Of a stretch of DNA of 64,000 nucleotides, positions 16,931-25,217 are shown piece after piece. Source of the DNA: an uncultured Bacteroidales bacterium (GTDB lineage Bacteria > Bacteroidota > Bacteroidia > Bacteroidales > Bacteroidaceae); the NCBI GenBank assembly GCA_902798615.1, contig CADBXL010000037.1, positions 1 through 64,000 on the forward strand, given 5' to 3'. A program made the translations under genes and the position numbers. The notes below the pieces were generated by a model. That model was not told where the DNA came from, made no database searches, and saw only the letters and a list, made by a program, of their open reading frames with translations. Each line of letters starts with the position of its first letter. Position 1 is the first letter of the stretch.

Positions 16931-19447
16931 ATGGAAGAAAACAATGTGTCTGCGGTGAAGCAGACAACAACTGACGACAAGGTCAGCGGCGTTTTTAATA
17001 TCCAGTTTATATTAACATCGTTGATATTGAACTGGAAGTGGTACTTGCTCTCACTCATTATCTGTGTGGGCTGTGCTATGGTATATCTGCGTTATGCTTC
17101 GCCAGTGTATTCTATTTCTGCAAAGATGCTTATTAAGGATGATGACAGTCCACAGGCTTCACGTCGTGGTAGTGCATTGCAGAATGTGGCAAATCTTGGT
17201 TTCATGACTAATACTTCAGGTTTCGACAACGAGTTGGAAATGCTGAAGTCACAGTCTCTGTCAATTGCTGCAGTTACAGACCTTAAGCTTTATGTCAACT
17301 ATTTTGGCGTTGCAAGATTCAAGAAGCAGCTTCTATATAAGAATCAGCCAATCAATGTTGATATGGATATCAAGCATGTAAATGAACTTGAGGCTCCTGT
17401 CAATGTGGATATTGAGAGCGCAGGTAATAACAAGTTCAATATTAAGATCGACTATATGTATGTTGATCCTGATACAGAGCAGTTGATTCCAATACAGATA
17501 ACAAAGACTGCTCAGACTCTTCCTTGCGTTATAAATACTAAGGTGGGTATTGTGACATTTAATCCGAACGGTCGCAGCTTTGTTGCAATGTCAAAGATCA
17601 AGCACATGAAGGCTATCATCAGCAATCCTTCAGGTGCAGGTATCAAGTATGCTTTCGGTCTTGGCGTTGAGCCATCTTCAAAGACTACAACCATCGCTAA
17701 CCTCTCGCTCAATGATGGTAGCGTGCAGCGTGGTATTGACTATCTGAATCAGCTTGCCGTTGTATATAATCGTCAGGCCAATGAGGATAAGAATGAGATT
17801 GCACGTCGTACAGATGAATTTATTAATGATCGTCTTGCGAAGATTAACGAAGAACTTAATGTTACTGATGGTAACATTGAGAGCTATAAGCGTAGTAAAA
17901 GCGTTATCGATGTTACGGCTAAGGCTGCACAGTCTTTGACTAATACGAACTCTTACGAGAGGGATCTTGCTGCTGCTAATACACAGTTAGCCCTTCTTCG
18001 TAGCATTCAGGATGTAGTTAATCAGCCTGCTAATAAGTATCAGATTCTCCCTTCAAACGTTGGTTTGACAGATGCGGCTTCTGTAGCTCTTATTACTGAA
18101 TATAATAAAGGTGTTCTGGAGCGTAACCGTTTGCTCCGCAATGCTTCTGAGATGAACCCGAAGGTTCAGGAAATGAATGGTCAGCTTGATCAGTTGTTGG
18201 AGAGCTTGAAGAGCGCTCTCATTCAGGCTATCCGCAATGGTGAGATTTCACGTGATGCAATGGCTCGTCAGGTAGCTAAGTTCAGCGGTCAGATTTCTCA
18301 AACTCCAGAACAGGAGCGCGTATTGACTCAGATCGGTCGTAAGCAGGAGGTAACATCAGGATTGTATCTTATGCTTCTTCAGAAGCGTGAGGAGAACTCT
18401 ATCTCACTTGCTGCTACTGCCGACAAGGGTAAGCTTATCGATACTCCAGTATCTGGCGGTAAGGTTAAGCCACGTAACTCTGCAATCATGCTTGGTGCAA
18501 TTGTTCTTGGCTTTGCTCTCCCATTCTTTATCTTTGTATTGATTGAGCTCCTTCGCTATCGTATTGAGGGACATAGTGATGTTGAGAAACTCACCAAGCT
18601 TCCTATCATCGCTGATGTAGCTATGGCTAATGAGACTGCAAAGACTAAGGCTGACATCGTGGTTCATGAGAACCGAAATGATCAGATGGAGGAGATATTC
18701 CGATCCATGCGAACGAACCTTCAGTTTATATTGAAACAGAATGAGAAGGTGATAATGTTCACTTCAAGTATATCAGGTGAGGGTAAGACATTCTGTGCTG
18801 CCAACCTTGCTGTGAGCTTCGCGCTCCTTGGCAAGAAGGTTGTACTTGTAGGTCTTGATATCCGTCGTCCTCGTCTGAACCATCTTTTCGAGCTTAACGA
18901 CAGATCACATGGTATCACCAATCTCCTTACTCGTTCTAACATCACAATGAGTGATATTGATGAGCAGATTCTCCCTTCTGGTGTGAATGATTCCCTTGAC
19001 CTCCTTCTTGCTGGTCCTATTCCACCAAACCCAACCGAGCTTATCTCTCGTACTGCTCTTGACGATGTGATTAACAGCCTCAAGGAGAAATATGACTATG
19101 TAATCATCGATACTGCTCCTGTTGGTCTTGTAACTGATACATTGAGCGTAGGACGTGTTACTGACGTAACCGTATTCGTTTGCCGTGCTGACTATACCTC
19201 AAGAAGCAGCTTCGATATGTTCAACTCTCTTGCAGCGGAGAACAAACTTCCGAATGCTTGTGTCGTAATCAACGGTATTGATATGTCTAAGAAGAAGTAC
19301 GGCTATGCTTACGGCTATGGCAAGTATGGTAAGTACGCACACTATTCTTACGGATACAGAAGCCGTTACGGAACATACGGTTATGGATATGGCAGCTACA
19401 CCCAGAGCCATTACGGAAACCCTAATGACACATCTGTAAAGCGTTAA
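16931..19447 (+). CDS. Polysaccharide co-polymerase / tyrosine autokinase (Wzc-like)
   Basis: An 838-residue protein with two membrane helices (~28-55 and ~515-540) around a periplasmic Wzz domain, then a cytosolic BY-kinase domain: Walker A SGEGKT (~614-619), Walker A' VVLVGLDIRRP (~636-646), Walker B YDYVIIDTAP. The C-terminal tail (~787-830) is unusually rich in Tyr and Gly (KYGYAYGYGKYGKYAHY), the autophosphorylation cluster. It controls chain length and export of the polysaccharide started by the upstream transferase. A Wza-type export protein, often next to it, is not in this window. Confidence 0.93.
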   Translation: MEENNVSAVKQTTTDDKVSGVFNIQFILTSLILNWKWYLLSLIICVGCAMVYLRYASPVYSISAKMLIKDDDSPQASRRGSALQNVANLGFMTNTSGFDNELEMLKSQSLSIAAVTDLKLYVNYFGVARFKKQLLYKNQPINVDMDIKHVNELEAPVNVDIESAGNNKFNIKIDYMYVDPDTEQLIPIQITKTAQTLPCVINTKVGIVTFNPNGRSFVAMSKIKHMKAIISNPSGAGIKYAFGLGVEPSSKTTTIANLSLNDGSVQRGIDYLNQLAVVYNRQANEDKNEIARRTDEFINDRLAKINEELNVTDGNIESYKRSKSVIDVTAKAAQSLTNTNSYERDLAAANTQLALLRSIQDVVNQPANKYQILPSNVGLTDAASVALITEYNKGVLERNRLLRNASEMNPKVQEMNGQLDQLLESLKSALIQAIRNGEISRDAMARQVAKFSGQISQTPEQERVLTQIGRKQEVTSGLYLMLLQKREENSISLAATADKGKLIDTPVSGGKVKPRNSAIMLGAIVLGFALPFFIFVLIELLRYRIEGHSDVEKLTKLPIIADVAMANETAKTKADIVVHENRNDQMEEIFRSMRTNLQFILKQNEKVIMFTSSISGEGKTFCAANLAVSFALLGKKVVLVGLDIRRPRLNHLFELNDRSHGITNLLTRSNITMSDIDEQILPSGVNDSLDLLLAGPIPPNPTELISRTALDDVINSLKEKYDYVIIDTAPVGLVTDTLSVGRVTDVTVFVCRADYTSRSSFDMFNSLAAENKLPNACVVINGIDMSKKKYGYAYGYGKYGKYAHYSYGYRSRYGTYGYGYGSYTQSHYGNPNDTSVKR

Positions 19448-19448
19448 T

Positions 19449-19871
19449 ATGACAATAGCTGTAGATTTCGACGGAACAATTGTGGAGCATCGTTATCCTG
19501 CAATAGGTAACGAACTCCCATTTGCAACTGACACACTCAAGATGCTTATTGCTGAGCATCATAAGCTCATTCTATGGACAGTTCGTGAAGATGAACTTCT
19601 TCAAGAGGCTGTTGACTGGTGCAAGGAGCGCGGAGTGGAGTTCTATGCCGTAAACCGTGACTATCCGGAAGAGTCGCTTGAGAATAACAACCATTTCTCT
19701 CGAAAGCTCAAGGTTGACATGTGGATTGATGACCGTAATATAGGCGGACTTCCTGACTGGGGTACCATCTATCAGATGATTCATTACAACAAGACATGGA
19801 ATGACATCAATTCTAAGCATCCTTCTTCTTATGAGTATGAGAAACCAAAGAAGAAGTGGTGGCAATTCTAA
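19449..19871 (+). CDS. HAD-superfamily hydrolase (BT0820-like)
   Basis: A 140-residue HAD protein with motif I DFDGTIVE (residues 7-14, nucleophile Asp and acid Asp two apart), a motif II region WTVRED and motif IV WIDDRN. There is no cap domain, as in the small phosphatases beside surface-polysaccharide genes in Bacteroides. It starts 1 nt after the stop of the kinase gene, so it is in the same operon and probably handles a sugar phosphate or nucleotide sugar intermediate; substrate unknown. Confidence 0.82.
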   Translation: MTIAVDFDGTIVEHRYPAIGNELPFATDTLKMLIAEHHKLILWTVREDELLQEAVDWCKERGVEFYAVNRDYPEESLENNNHFSRKLKVDMWIDDRNIGGLPDWGTIYQMIHYNKTWNDINSKHPSSYEYEKPKKKWWQF

Positions 19872-19875
19872 AATA

Positions 19876-19946
19876 TAATTACGAATTACAAATTACTAAT
19901 GACCTATTTAGGTGAAAAGTAACTTGGTAATTCGTAATTTTTTATT
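19876..19946. repeat. Fold-back of 7-nt words before queC
   Basis: Left arm 19876-19903 is TAATTAC, GAATTAC, AAATTAC, TAATGAC; right arm 19926-19946 is GGTAATT, CGTAATT, TTTTATT. The inverted arms and the T-rich end may double as a terminator for the polysaccharide operon. Confidence 0.75.
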
Positions 19947-19958
19947 AGTTAATTTTGA

Positions 19959-20612
19959 ATGAAAGATTCTGTTATAATAGTAAGTGGCGGAATGGATTCC
20001 GTTACTTTGCTTTATGAATATGCTGACAGCATAGCTCTTGCCATAAGTTTTGACTACGGAGCTAATCATAATGCCAAGGAGATTCCTATGGCAGCCTTGC
20101 ATTGTGAGCGTCTCGGAATAGAGCACATAGTCATTCCTCTGGCTTTCATGGGAAAGTATTTCACATCAAGTCTTCTTGAAGGTGCTGATGCAATTCCTGA
20201 AGGACATTATGCCGACGAGAACATGAAGTCAACGGTTGTGCCTTTCCGCAATGGTATAATGCTGTCAATAGCTGCCGGAATAGCAGAGAGCAGAGGCTTG
20301 AAGAATGTCCTCATCGCTAATCATGGTGGAGATCATAGCATATATCCTGATTGCCGTCCGGAATTCATTAATGCTATGGATGCAGCTACAAAGGCAGGAA
20401 CGTATATCGATGTAAGCGTGAAAGCCCCTTATACCAATATCACCAAGACCGATATTGCACGTCGCGGTAAGGCTCTCGGTATTGACTATACCGAAACATG
20501 GTCTTGCTATAAGGGTGGGGAAGTCCATTGCGGCAAGTGTGGCACATGCGTTGAGCGTAAGGAGGCTCTTAAAGACGCAGGAATAGAAGATAATACGATT
20601 TACGAAGCATAA
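19959..20612 (+). CDS. queC: 7-cyano-7-deazaguanine synthase QueC
   Basis: A 217-residue protein with the PP-loop SGGMDS (residues 9-14), the FDYGANH motif and the C-terminal zinc site WSCYKGGEVHCGKCGTC (four cysteines). QueC converts 7-carboxy-7-deazaguanine to preQ0 with ATP and ammonia for queuosine synthesis. queD and queE are not next to it here. It lies 87 nt after the HAD gene across a fold-back repeat, and is followed by a clear terminator. No preQ1-riboswitch fold was found upstream. Confidence 0.93.
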   Translation: MKDSVIIVSGGMDSVTLLYEYADSIALAISFDYGANHNAKEIPMAALHCERLGIEHIVIPLAFMGKYFTSSLLEGADAIPEGHYADENMKSTVVPFRNGIMLSIAAGIAESRGLKNVLIANHGGDHSIYPDCRPEFINAMDAATKAGTYIDVSVKAPYTNITKTDIARRGKALGIDYTETWSCYKGGEVHCGKCGTCVERKEALKDAGIEDNTIYEA

Positions 20613-20615
20613 AGA

Positions 20616-20657
20616 AATAGTCCTCTCCCATGATGGAAGGGACTATTCCTTTTTTTA
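20616..20657 (+). terminator. Terminator of queC
   Basis: Stem AATAGTCC / GGACTATT around a short loop, followed by a run of T. Confidence 0.8.
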
Positions 20658-20982
20658 TTACTGTCCGCAAAAAATATTATCAAGTTTTAGTTTCGCTTGT
20701 GGCTGTTTTGCAGAAGAACTTTGCGAATAACTTGAATGCTTCGAATTCTGAGAGGACGACACCTAACGATGAACTTTTTTGTACTTTCCTTATATGCCAC
20801 ACCTATGGTGCTCTTAGCAATCATCAGAATTACAATAATATATGTAATTGTAATTAGAGAATACCATATTTTTTTGTAAAACACAGTTTATCTCATGGGT
20901 ATTCAGGTATTTACACGTCTTATTGATTTTTTTTTATAATTGTTACATTTATTTATCGCTTTTTTTTCGTAATTTCCCAAAA

Positions 20983-20998
20983 TATCTTTGTAACTTTG
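20983..20998 (+). promoter_or_regulatory. Two adjacent -7 boxes
   Basis: TATCTTTG (20983-20990) directly followed by TAACTTTG (20991-20998). Transcription from here would make the structured leader or small RNA at 21003-21240. Confidence 0.55.
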
Positions 20999-21002
20999 CA
21001 CG

Positions 21003-21240
21003 CGAAAAAGCAAAAGTATATGCACAAGCTTTTATAGGCTGAATCGCATAATTTCCTTTAGTGCGTAGAAGCACTCGGAAAACGAAGATGTACTCGGGAA
21101 TTAAGGAGCGTTCAACTAAGATACGGTATATTATTCTCTGCTATACCTTCGTTATGTCTCTGTAGTAGCTCTGCTTTGATAGCAGAGGAATCGGAGAAAC
21201 AATGATAGAATAAAGACGGTAAAAAGATTCGTGGGGGCTA
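21003..21240 (+). ncRNA. Candidate structured leader or small RNA
   Basis: About 240 nt without an open frame contain several hairpins: AGTGC GTAGAA GCACT near 21059-21075, GGTATA ... TATACC (21125-21147) and CTCTGCT TTGAT AGCAGAG (21169-21187). The region starts at a strong promoter and is followed by a second promoter just before the LRR gene. It may be a separate RNA or a long 5' leader. I do not recognise the family. Confidence 0.4.
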
Positions 21241-21259
21241 GTTGTGATTACCAAAATTG

Positions 21260-21267
21260 TACCTTTG
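21260..21267 (+). promoter_or_regulatory. -7 box of the LRR/SLH lipoprotein gene
   Basis: TACCTTTG, about 70 nt before the ATG at 21340. Confidence 0.55.
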
Positions 21268-21339
21268 CGCAATCAAAAGTCAGCTAATATTTTCTTATCT
21301 TCACCACAGATTATAACAACTAAAATATTTATAACAACA

Positions 21340-23223
21340 ATGAAACATTATCTACTCAAGTGCATTGCACTAATGCTCGTGGGCTCATTGGCCATATCAT
21401 GTGGCAAAGATGACCAATTTGAAGGCGACGACGATATTGTCACCATAAGCGATTCTAATGACAATTCTGATGGCAAATCCGGTGACAATTCTGGTAGCAA
21501 CTCAGAAGACAATTCTGGCAATAATAACTCAGGAGACAATTCTGGTAACAACTCAGGCAATAATAACTCAGGCAATAATAACTCAGGTAATAACAATTCT
21601 GGCAGCAACTCAGACAATAATTCTGGTAATAACAACTCTGCTACACCAGAAAAGATTGTGCCAGTAAATATCAATGCCACAACATTCCCAGACCCTAAGT
21701 TCAGGGCTTTGATTTCAGGACATGATTACGACAGAAACGGCGACGGTTATTTGGATGAGAAAGAAATCATCTATATCCGCAATATATACTGCCAGGGTAT
21801 GGGTATTAAGTCGCTCAAGGGTATAGAGTATCTGAAGGAACTGCGCGGTATCTATTGTATGGACAACGAGATTGCAGATTGGGACCTCAGCCACAACAAA
21901 CTGCTTACTGGTATCTGGTGTTCAAATAACAAGTTCAAATCACTTGATTTTTCCGGTTTGGATGATCTCGTGTGGGTATATTGTCACGACTGTAAAGAAC
22001 TTACATCGCTCAACGTAAAAAACAATCCAAAGATGGCGTATATAGAATGTAATACTACGCCACTTAAGGAGTTGGATGTGACACACAACCCAGAGCTTGA
22101 ACATCTTATGTGCGGTACGTGCGGACTTAAGACCCTCGATCTGAGCAAGAATCCTAAGCTCCAGCACTTAGATGCTTTTTCTAATCAATTCACGTCGTTG
22201 GACCTCTCTCATAACCCTTTGTTGAAGCGTCTTGATATTTGGAATAACCAACAGCTCGGTAACGTATCTATCAACCATCTGAAGGGACTGCAAACCTACA
22301 ATTGTGCCAAAACAGGTATCAAGAAGTTGGATGTTAGTCACCTTCCTGAGCTTTACAAGCTGATTTGCAGTTACAACCAGATCACCACGTTGGACCTGTC
22401 TAAGAATCCAAAGCTTATAATACTCGAATGTCAGGACAACAGCCTTACCCAGCTCAACATTTCGAAGAATCCTCAGCTCCGTTTCTTGTGGGCTGCTCAC
22501 AACAAGTTCTCTTCCATAGACCTTAGTAGCAATCCATACCTCGTAAAGGTATATAACGAAGGAATATACGAAAAAGATACAAAATATGGAATTGATCATG
22601 AGTGGTATATAAACCTTGGTGGTGACGTATCTACTGGTGATGATAACAAGCTTTACCTCTGGGTGAATATCGATGTTAAGATAAACGCCAAGTCAAACGG
22701 CACACCGGCTGCCAAGGAGAAATATTCTCCATTAGACCCAGGAGTCAAGGAGAGCGACTGCCTTACACGTGGATATGTGATGAATTATCTCTACAAGATG
22801 GCTGGTAGTCCTAACGTGGCAGGTCACAAGTCTTCTTTCAAGGACGTGGCAGGTACAACCTACGAAAAAGCTATCATCTGGGGCGAGATGAGGGCAATGA
22901 CAATGGGCTTCCCTGAGTTCTTGGGCGACTATTTTGCTCCTAACAAATGGATTACCCGTCAGGATCTTACGTTTATGCTTATGAGATATGCCGAGGCATT
23001 TAACCTGAAGCGTGAAATCGACTTCGGACGTAGTGACGAGTATCTCGACTACTTCGACATCGACTACGACCATTGGGAAGCTATTTGCTGGTGTGCTACA
23101 TGGCATATTATCGAAGGTAAGGGAGGCGCAACCAAGAGTCAGCAGAAGTTCGACCCATTCGGACGTGTCACTCAGGCTGACCTTAATCTCGCTATCGCGA
23201 ATCTGAAGGATGCTAACAAGTAA
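21340..23223 (+). CDS. LRR lipoprotein with Asn/Ser/Gly linker, EF-hand and SLH-like C-terminus
   Basis: A 627-residue surface lipoprotein. Lipobox SLAISC gives Cys21. Residues ~40-105 form a low-complexity linker of NNSG/DNSG units. An EF-hand/dockerin-type loop DRNGDGYLDEKE lies near 130. Leucine-rich repeats of ~21 residues (LxxLDLSKNPKLxxLxx pattern) run from ~150 to ~410. The C-terminal ~160 residues resemble two S-layer-homology repeats (FKDVAGTTYEKAIIW, ITRQDLTFMLMRYA; then FDPFGRVTQADLNLAI). LRRs usually bind proteins or glycans; SLH domains bind cell-wall polymers in Gram-positives, so their presence here is unusual. The ATG at 21340 is chosen because it gives the lipoprotein signal. 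Confidence 0.82.
   Translation: MKHYLLKCIALMLVGSLAISCGKDDQFEGDDDIVTISDSNDNSDGKSGDNSGSNSEDNSGNNNSGDNSGNNSGNNNSGNNNSGNNNSGSNSDNNSGNNNSATPEKIVPVNINATTFPDPKFRALISGHDYDRNGDGYLDEKEIIYIRNIYCQGMGIKSLKGIEYLKELRGIYCMDNEIADWDLSHNKLLTGIWCSNNKFKSLDFSGLDDLVWVYCHDCKELTSLNVKNNPKMAYIECNTTPLKELDVTHNPELEHLMCGTCGLKTLDLSKNPKLQHLDAFSNQFTSLDLSHNPLLKRLDIWNNQQLGNVSINHLKGLQTYNCAKTGIKKLDVSHLPELYKLICSYNQITTLDLSKNPKLIILECQDNSLTQLNISKNPQLRFLWAAHNKFSSIDLSSNPYLVKVYNEGIYEKDTKYGIDHEWYINLGGDVSTGDDNKLYLWVNIDVKINAKSNGTPAAKEKYSPLDPGVKESDCLTRGYVMNYLYKMAGSPNVAGHKSSFKDVAGTTYEKAIIWGEMRAMTMGFPEFLGDYFAPNKWITRQDLTFMLMRYAEAFNLKREIDFGRSDEYLDYFDIDYDHWEAICWCATWHIIEGKGGATKSQQKFDPFGRVTQADLNLAIANLKDANK
21481..21651 (+). repeat. In-frame repeats encoding the NNSG linker
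   Basis: Short units of the kind AATAACTCAGG(C/T) are repeated with small changes and keep the reading frame. Unit number is likely to vary between strains, changing linker length. Confidence 0.8.
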
Positions 23224-23257
23224 TAAAAACTCAAGGCTTAATGCCAGATAACTCATA

Positions 23258-23285
23258 GGGCGGTTCTTTTGAGCCGCCCTTTTTC
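23258..23285 (+). terminator. Terminator of the LRR/SLH gene
   Basis: GGGCGG TTCTTTTGAG CCGCCC followed by five T. Confidence 0.88.
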
Positions 23286-23302
23286 GTTTTCTCCTACATC
23301 GT

Positions 23303-23420
23303 CAGTATTCCCTTGTAATTCCCATGCAAATCCCTTGTAAATCCCATTTTCCTCCCATTCCAAGGAACGGACCTGAAACGGACTTGGAACGGACCTACAA
23401 CGGAAGCAGAACGAAGGCAT
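23303..23420. repeat. 11-nt-period element, copy 1
   Basis: Left half: units of the AATTCCCATGC / AAATCCCTTGT type. Right half: AACGGACCTGA, AACGGACTTGG, AACGGACCTAC, AACGGAAGCAG, each 11 nt. The two halves are roughly inverted (AAGTCC against GGACTT). Confidence 0.8.
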
Positions 23421-23571
23421 GTAAATGAAAAATGAAAAGTGAAAAATGAAAAATACGAGTATGAATTTTTTTTCTGAACACTAAAAGCACGAAAGAAACG
23501 AAAAGTTTCGTTTGTTCTGTGTATTCCGTGTTCAAAGGAAAAATTAATGCGTCATTAATGTAAAAATCAAC

Positions 23572-23670
23572 AACGAATTTAACGAATTAAACGAAACATC
23601 TCTTGTACTCACATTTATTATGGGTAGCATTTTTCAAATGTATATTCGTTTTAATTCGTTTAATTCGTTG
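23572..23670. repeat. Fold-back of 9-nt words
   Basis: Left arm AACGAATTT, AACGAATTA, AACGAAACA (23572-23598); right arm with three ATTCGTT words at 9-10 nt spacing (23644-23670), in inverse orientation around a 45 nt loop. Confidence 0.75.
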
Positions 23671-23754
23671 TTTTTCTCCCTGCGTGGTTTGATATTATGT
23701 CTTCTATATAACAAATTTATTTTTTTCACGCAGATGTATGATTTTAAAATACGT

Positions 23755-24210
23755 TCAATGCATGTTCCACTTCAAGGCTTCGCTTTTCGTTGTTCTTTTC
23801 AGGGTATATCCTGGAGCATCGAATGCTTCTGGATTAAGCCCAAGTTTTCCATTCTCGAAAGTGAGGCTATATGTGATGACTCCCCAATTTACACCTTGTC
23901 TTGGTTCATTAGTGTATATGGATTTCTCCACGTCTGTTAAATAGTACGGACGTGTGCCTGTTGCAATAGGTAGTTGATCATCCCTCGTGTTGATAACACT
24001 CATCTCACCATTTTGGGAGAAAATAATGATTACCTCCCCTTCGTTGTATTGATTATAACCACCCCAACCATCTGATGCTCCAATCAGATACCATGTTCCG
24101 ATAATCTCAGATTTGTCAGCATAGTTGTCATCTTCATCTTCGCTGCAACTGTTAAGGCAAGTCAAACTGAGTAGTAACATACTAACCCATAAAAATACTT
24201 TTGATTTCAT
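23755..24210 (-). CDS. Small lipoprotein, lipocalin-like
   Basis: A 151-residue protein. The ATG at 24210 gives a lipoprotein signal (MKSKVFLWVSMLLLSLTCLNSC) with an acidic stretch after the Cys, a surface-export-like feature in Bacteroidota. The mature part starts IIGTWYLIGASDGWGG and shows beta-rich lipocalin-like spacing (GTW, GEVIIIFSQNGEMSV). Function unknown. It is convergent with the LRR gene, and its 5' side borders a degenerate copy of the 150-bp repeat. Confidence 0.7.
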   Translation of the reverse strand: MKSKVFLWVSMLLLSLTCLNSCSEDEDDNYADKSEIIGTWYLIGASDGWGGYNQYNEGEVIIIFSQNGEMSVINTRDDQLPIATGTRPYYLTDVEKSIYTNEPRQGVNWGVITYSLTFENGKLGLNPEAFDAPGYTLKRTTKSEALKWNMH

Positions 24211-24299
24211 ATTCTCTACTGTTTGGTTTAATAAAATAATGTTTACATTCATATAATGCACGAGATGAAGAAACCTTGCATGAGAAATGTAATAATTTG

Positions 24300-24480
24300 A
24301 TGTGAATTCGACGAATTTCATCAACTTGTATTGTTGAAAAACATGTGGTTGAAGAAGCTCTGAAAGAGCGATACCTAACAGGGCAGTCCGTTAGGGCTAT
24401 TATATAGACGATATTTAATGGAATGAGGTCTTCGACGTTCAGCCCTCGCAGTCCAGAATTCATCGAGCTAACATTAACTA
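24300..24480. repeat. Degenerate third copy of the 150-bp repeat
   Basis: Shares CAGGGCAGTCCGTTAGGGCT (from ~24379), TTCAGCCCTCGCAGTCCAGA (from ~24439) and the flanking TTCGACGAA motif (24305-24315) with the inverted repeats around the porin pair, but in a scrambled and shortened form. Confidence 0.65.
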
Positions 24481-24484
24481 AGTC

Positions 24485-24605
24485 GCAACTCCTATGTAAT
24501 TCCCTACCAAAGTCGGTGCAAGTCCCATTTCTCGCCTATTCTATGGAACGGACTTCCACCGACTTTGGTACGGACTTATAGCGAAGGAAGAGCGAAGGAC
24601 GAGCG
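24485..24605. repeat. 11-nt-period element, copy 2
   Basis: Diverged copy: CTCCTATGTAA, TTCCCTACCAA, AGTCGGTGCA, AGTCCCATTTC on the left; GGAACGGACTT, TACGGACTTAT, AGCGAAGGAAG, AGCGAAGGACG on the right. An extra inverted pair CCAAAGTCGGTG / CACCGACTTTGG is embedded. Confidence 0.7.
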
Positions 24606-24618
24606 GATGTAATAGGTT

Positions 24619-24914
24619 GGTGTAATACCCTTTCGAAGAAAAAAATCAAAAAGTTTTTTAAGGGGGTATTACACCTTTTGAGGTTGTGTACGATATTTTT
24701 GTTGATTATCAGCACGTTAGATGAGGTGTAATACCCTTGAAAGTATTACACCATTTCTGGCTATTTGGTGTAATACTGGTGTAATACTTTCGGGGGGTAT
24801 TACACCAAAGTAAATGGATTGATACTCAAATATTTAATATACTCAAAACTGCAAAGGTGTAATACTCGGCGTTAAAAACTTTTTGAAAAATAGTATTACA
24901 CCAACTATTACACC
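24619..24914. repeat. Cluster of GGTGTAATAC words in both orientations
   Basis: Forward copies (GGTGTAATAC) begin at 24619, 24725, 24767, 24778 and 24856; reverse copies (GTATTACACC) lie at 24666-24675, 24743-24752, 24797-24806 and 24893-24902, with a shorter TATTACACC at 24906-24914. Spacing of adjacent same-strand copies is 11 nt. Confidence 0.85.
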
Positions 24915-25024
24915 ACATTTTTCTGAACACGGAAAGCACGGAGATTTGTCGAAGACCCACTGGCCATAGGGTAGTAATGAACGAAAAAACTCTTCGCATT
25001 AATTTTTTTAATCCGTACAGGCCG

Positions 25025-25150
25025 AATAATTACAATTACAATTATTTTTTAGATGCACACTATTCTCTGCCTTACCCCCTCTCTGATATGTTTATTTGAG
25101 AGTTCATAGATATGTGTGTGCATTTTTATTGTAATTATTGTAATTGTTGA
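25025..25150. repeat. Fold-back of ATTACA words with TTTTTTAGATGCACAC border
   Basis: Left arm AATAATTACAATTACAATT, then TTTTTTAGATGCACAC; right arm GTGTGTGCATTTTTA, then TTGTAATTATTGTAATTG. It has the same plan as the elements at 50766-50933 and 51035-51208. Confidence 0.75.
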
Positions 25151-25217
25151 AAGAATTAGTATGGTTCTTTGGGATAGGGAAATAGTAGCAATAATGCTGC
25201 CATTTCCTGAAAAAAAG

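Larger units (their letters stand above)
20658..21339. other. Gene-free stretch before the LRR/SLH lipoprotein gene
   Basis: 20658-20980 is AT-rich and holds no convincing gene; a 65-codon minus-strand frame (20687-20884) with one hydrophobic segment cannot be supported. A small fold-back of ATTACAAT words lies near 20830-20856. From 20983 two overlapping -7 boxes lead into a ~240 nt structured region, and a second promoter follows at 21260. Confidence 0.6.
23224..23754. other. Gap with terminator, 11-nt element and 9-nt fold-back
   Basis: No gene is seen. It contains the terminator at 23258-23285, the 11-nt-period element at 23303-23420, a run of GTGAAAAATGAAAA words near 23423-23455, a small CGAAAAGTTTCG palindrome near 23498, and a fold-back of 9-nt words at 23572-23670. 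Confidence 0.75.
24480..25217. other. Gene-free repeat region upstream of the GIY-YIG operon end
   Basis: No gene is seen over about 740 bp. It holds an 11-nt-period element (24485-24605), a cluster of GGTGTAATAC words in both orientations (24619-24914), a GCACGGAGA stretch, and an ATTACA fold-back (25025-25150). Confidence 0.75.

Noticed and set aside
19872-19958. preQ1 riboswitch before queC
   Set aside because: The gap is a fold-back of 7-nt words and lacks the small pseudoknot pattern of preQ1 aptamers.
20687-20884. 65-codon minus-strand frame with one hydrophobic segment
   Set aside because: No promoter or homology that I recognise; AT-rich background makes such frames likely.
21348-21680. 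110-codon minus-strand frame of Leu-Pro-Glu repeats
   Set aside because: Antisense of the Asn/Ser/Gly linker repeats in the LRR/SLH lipoprotein gene.
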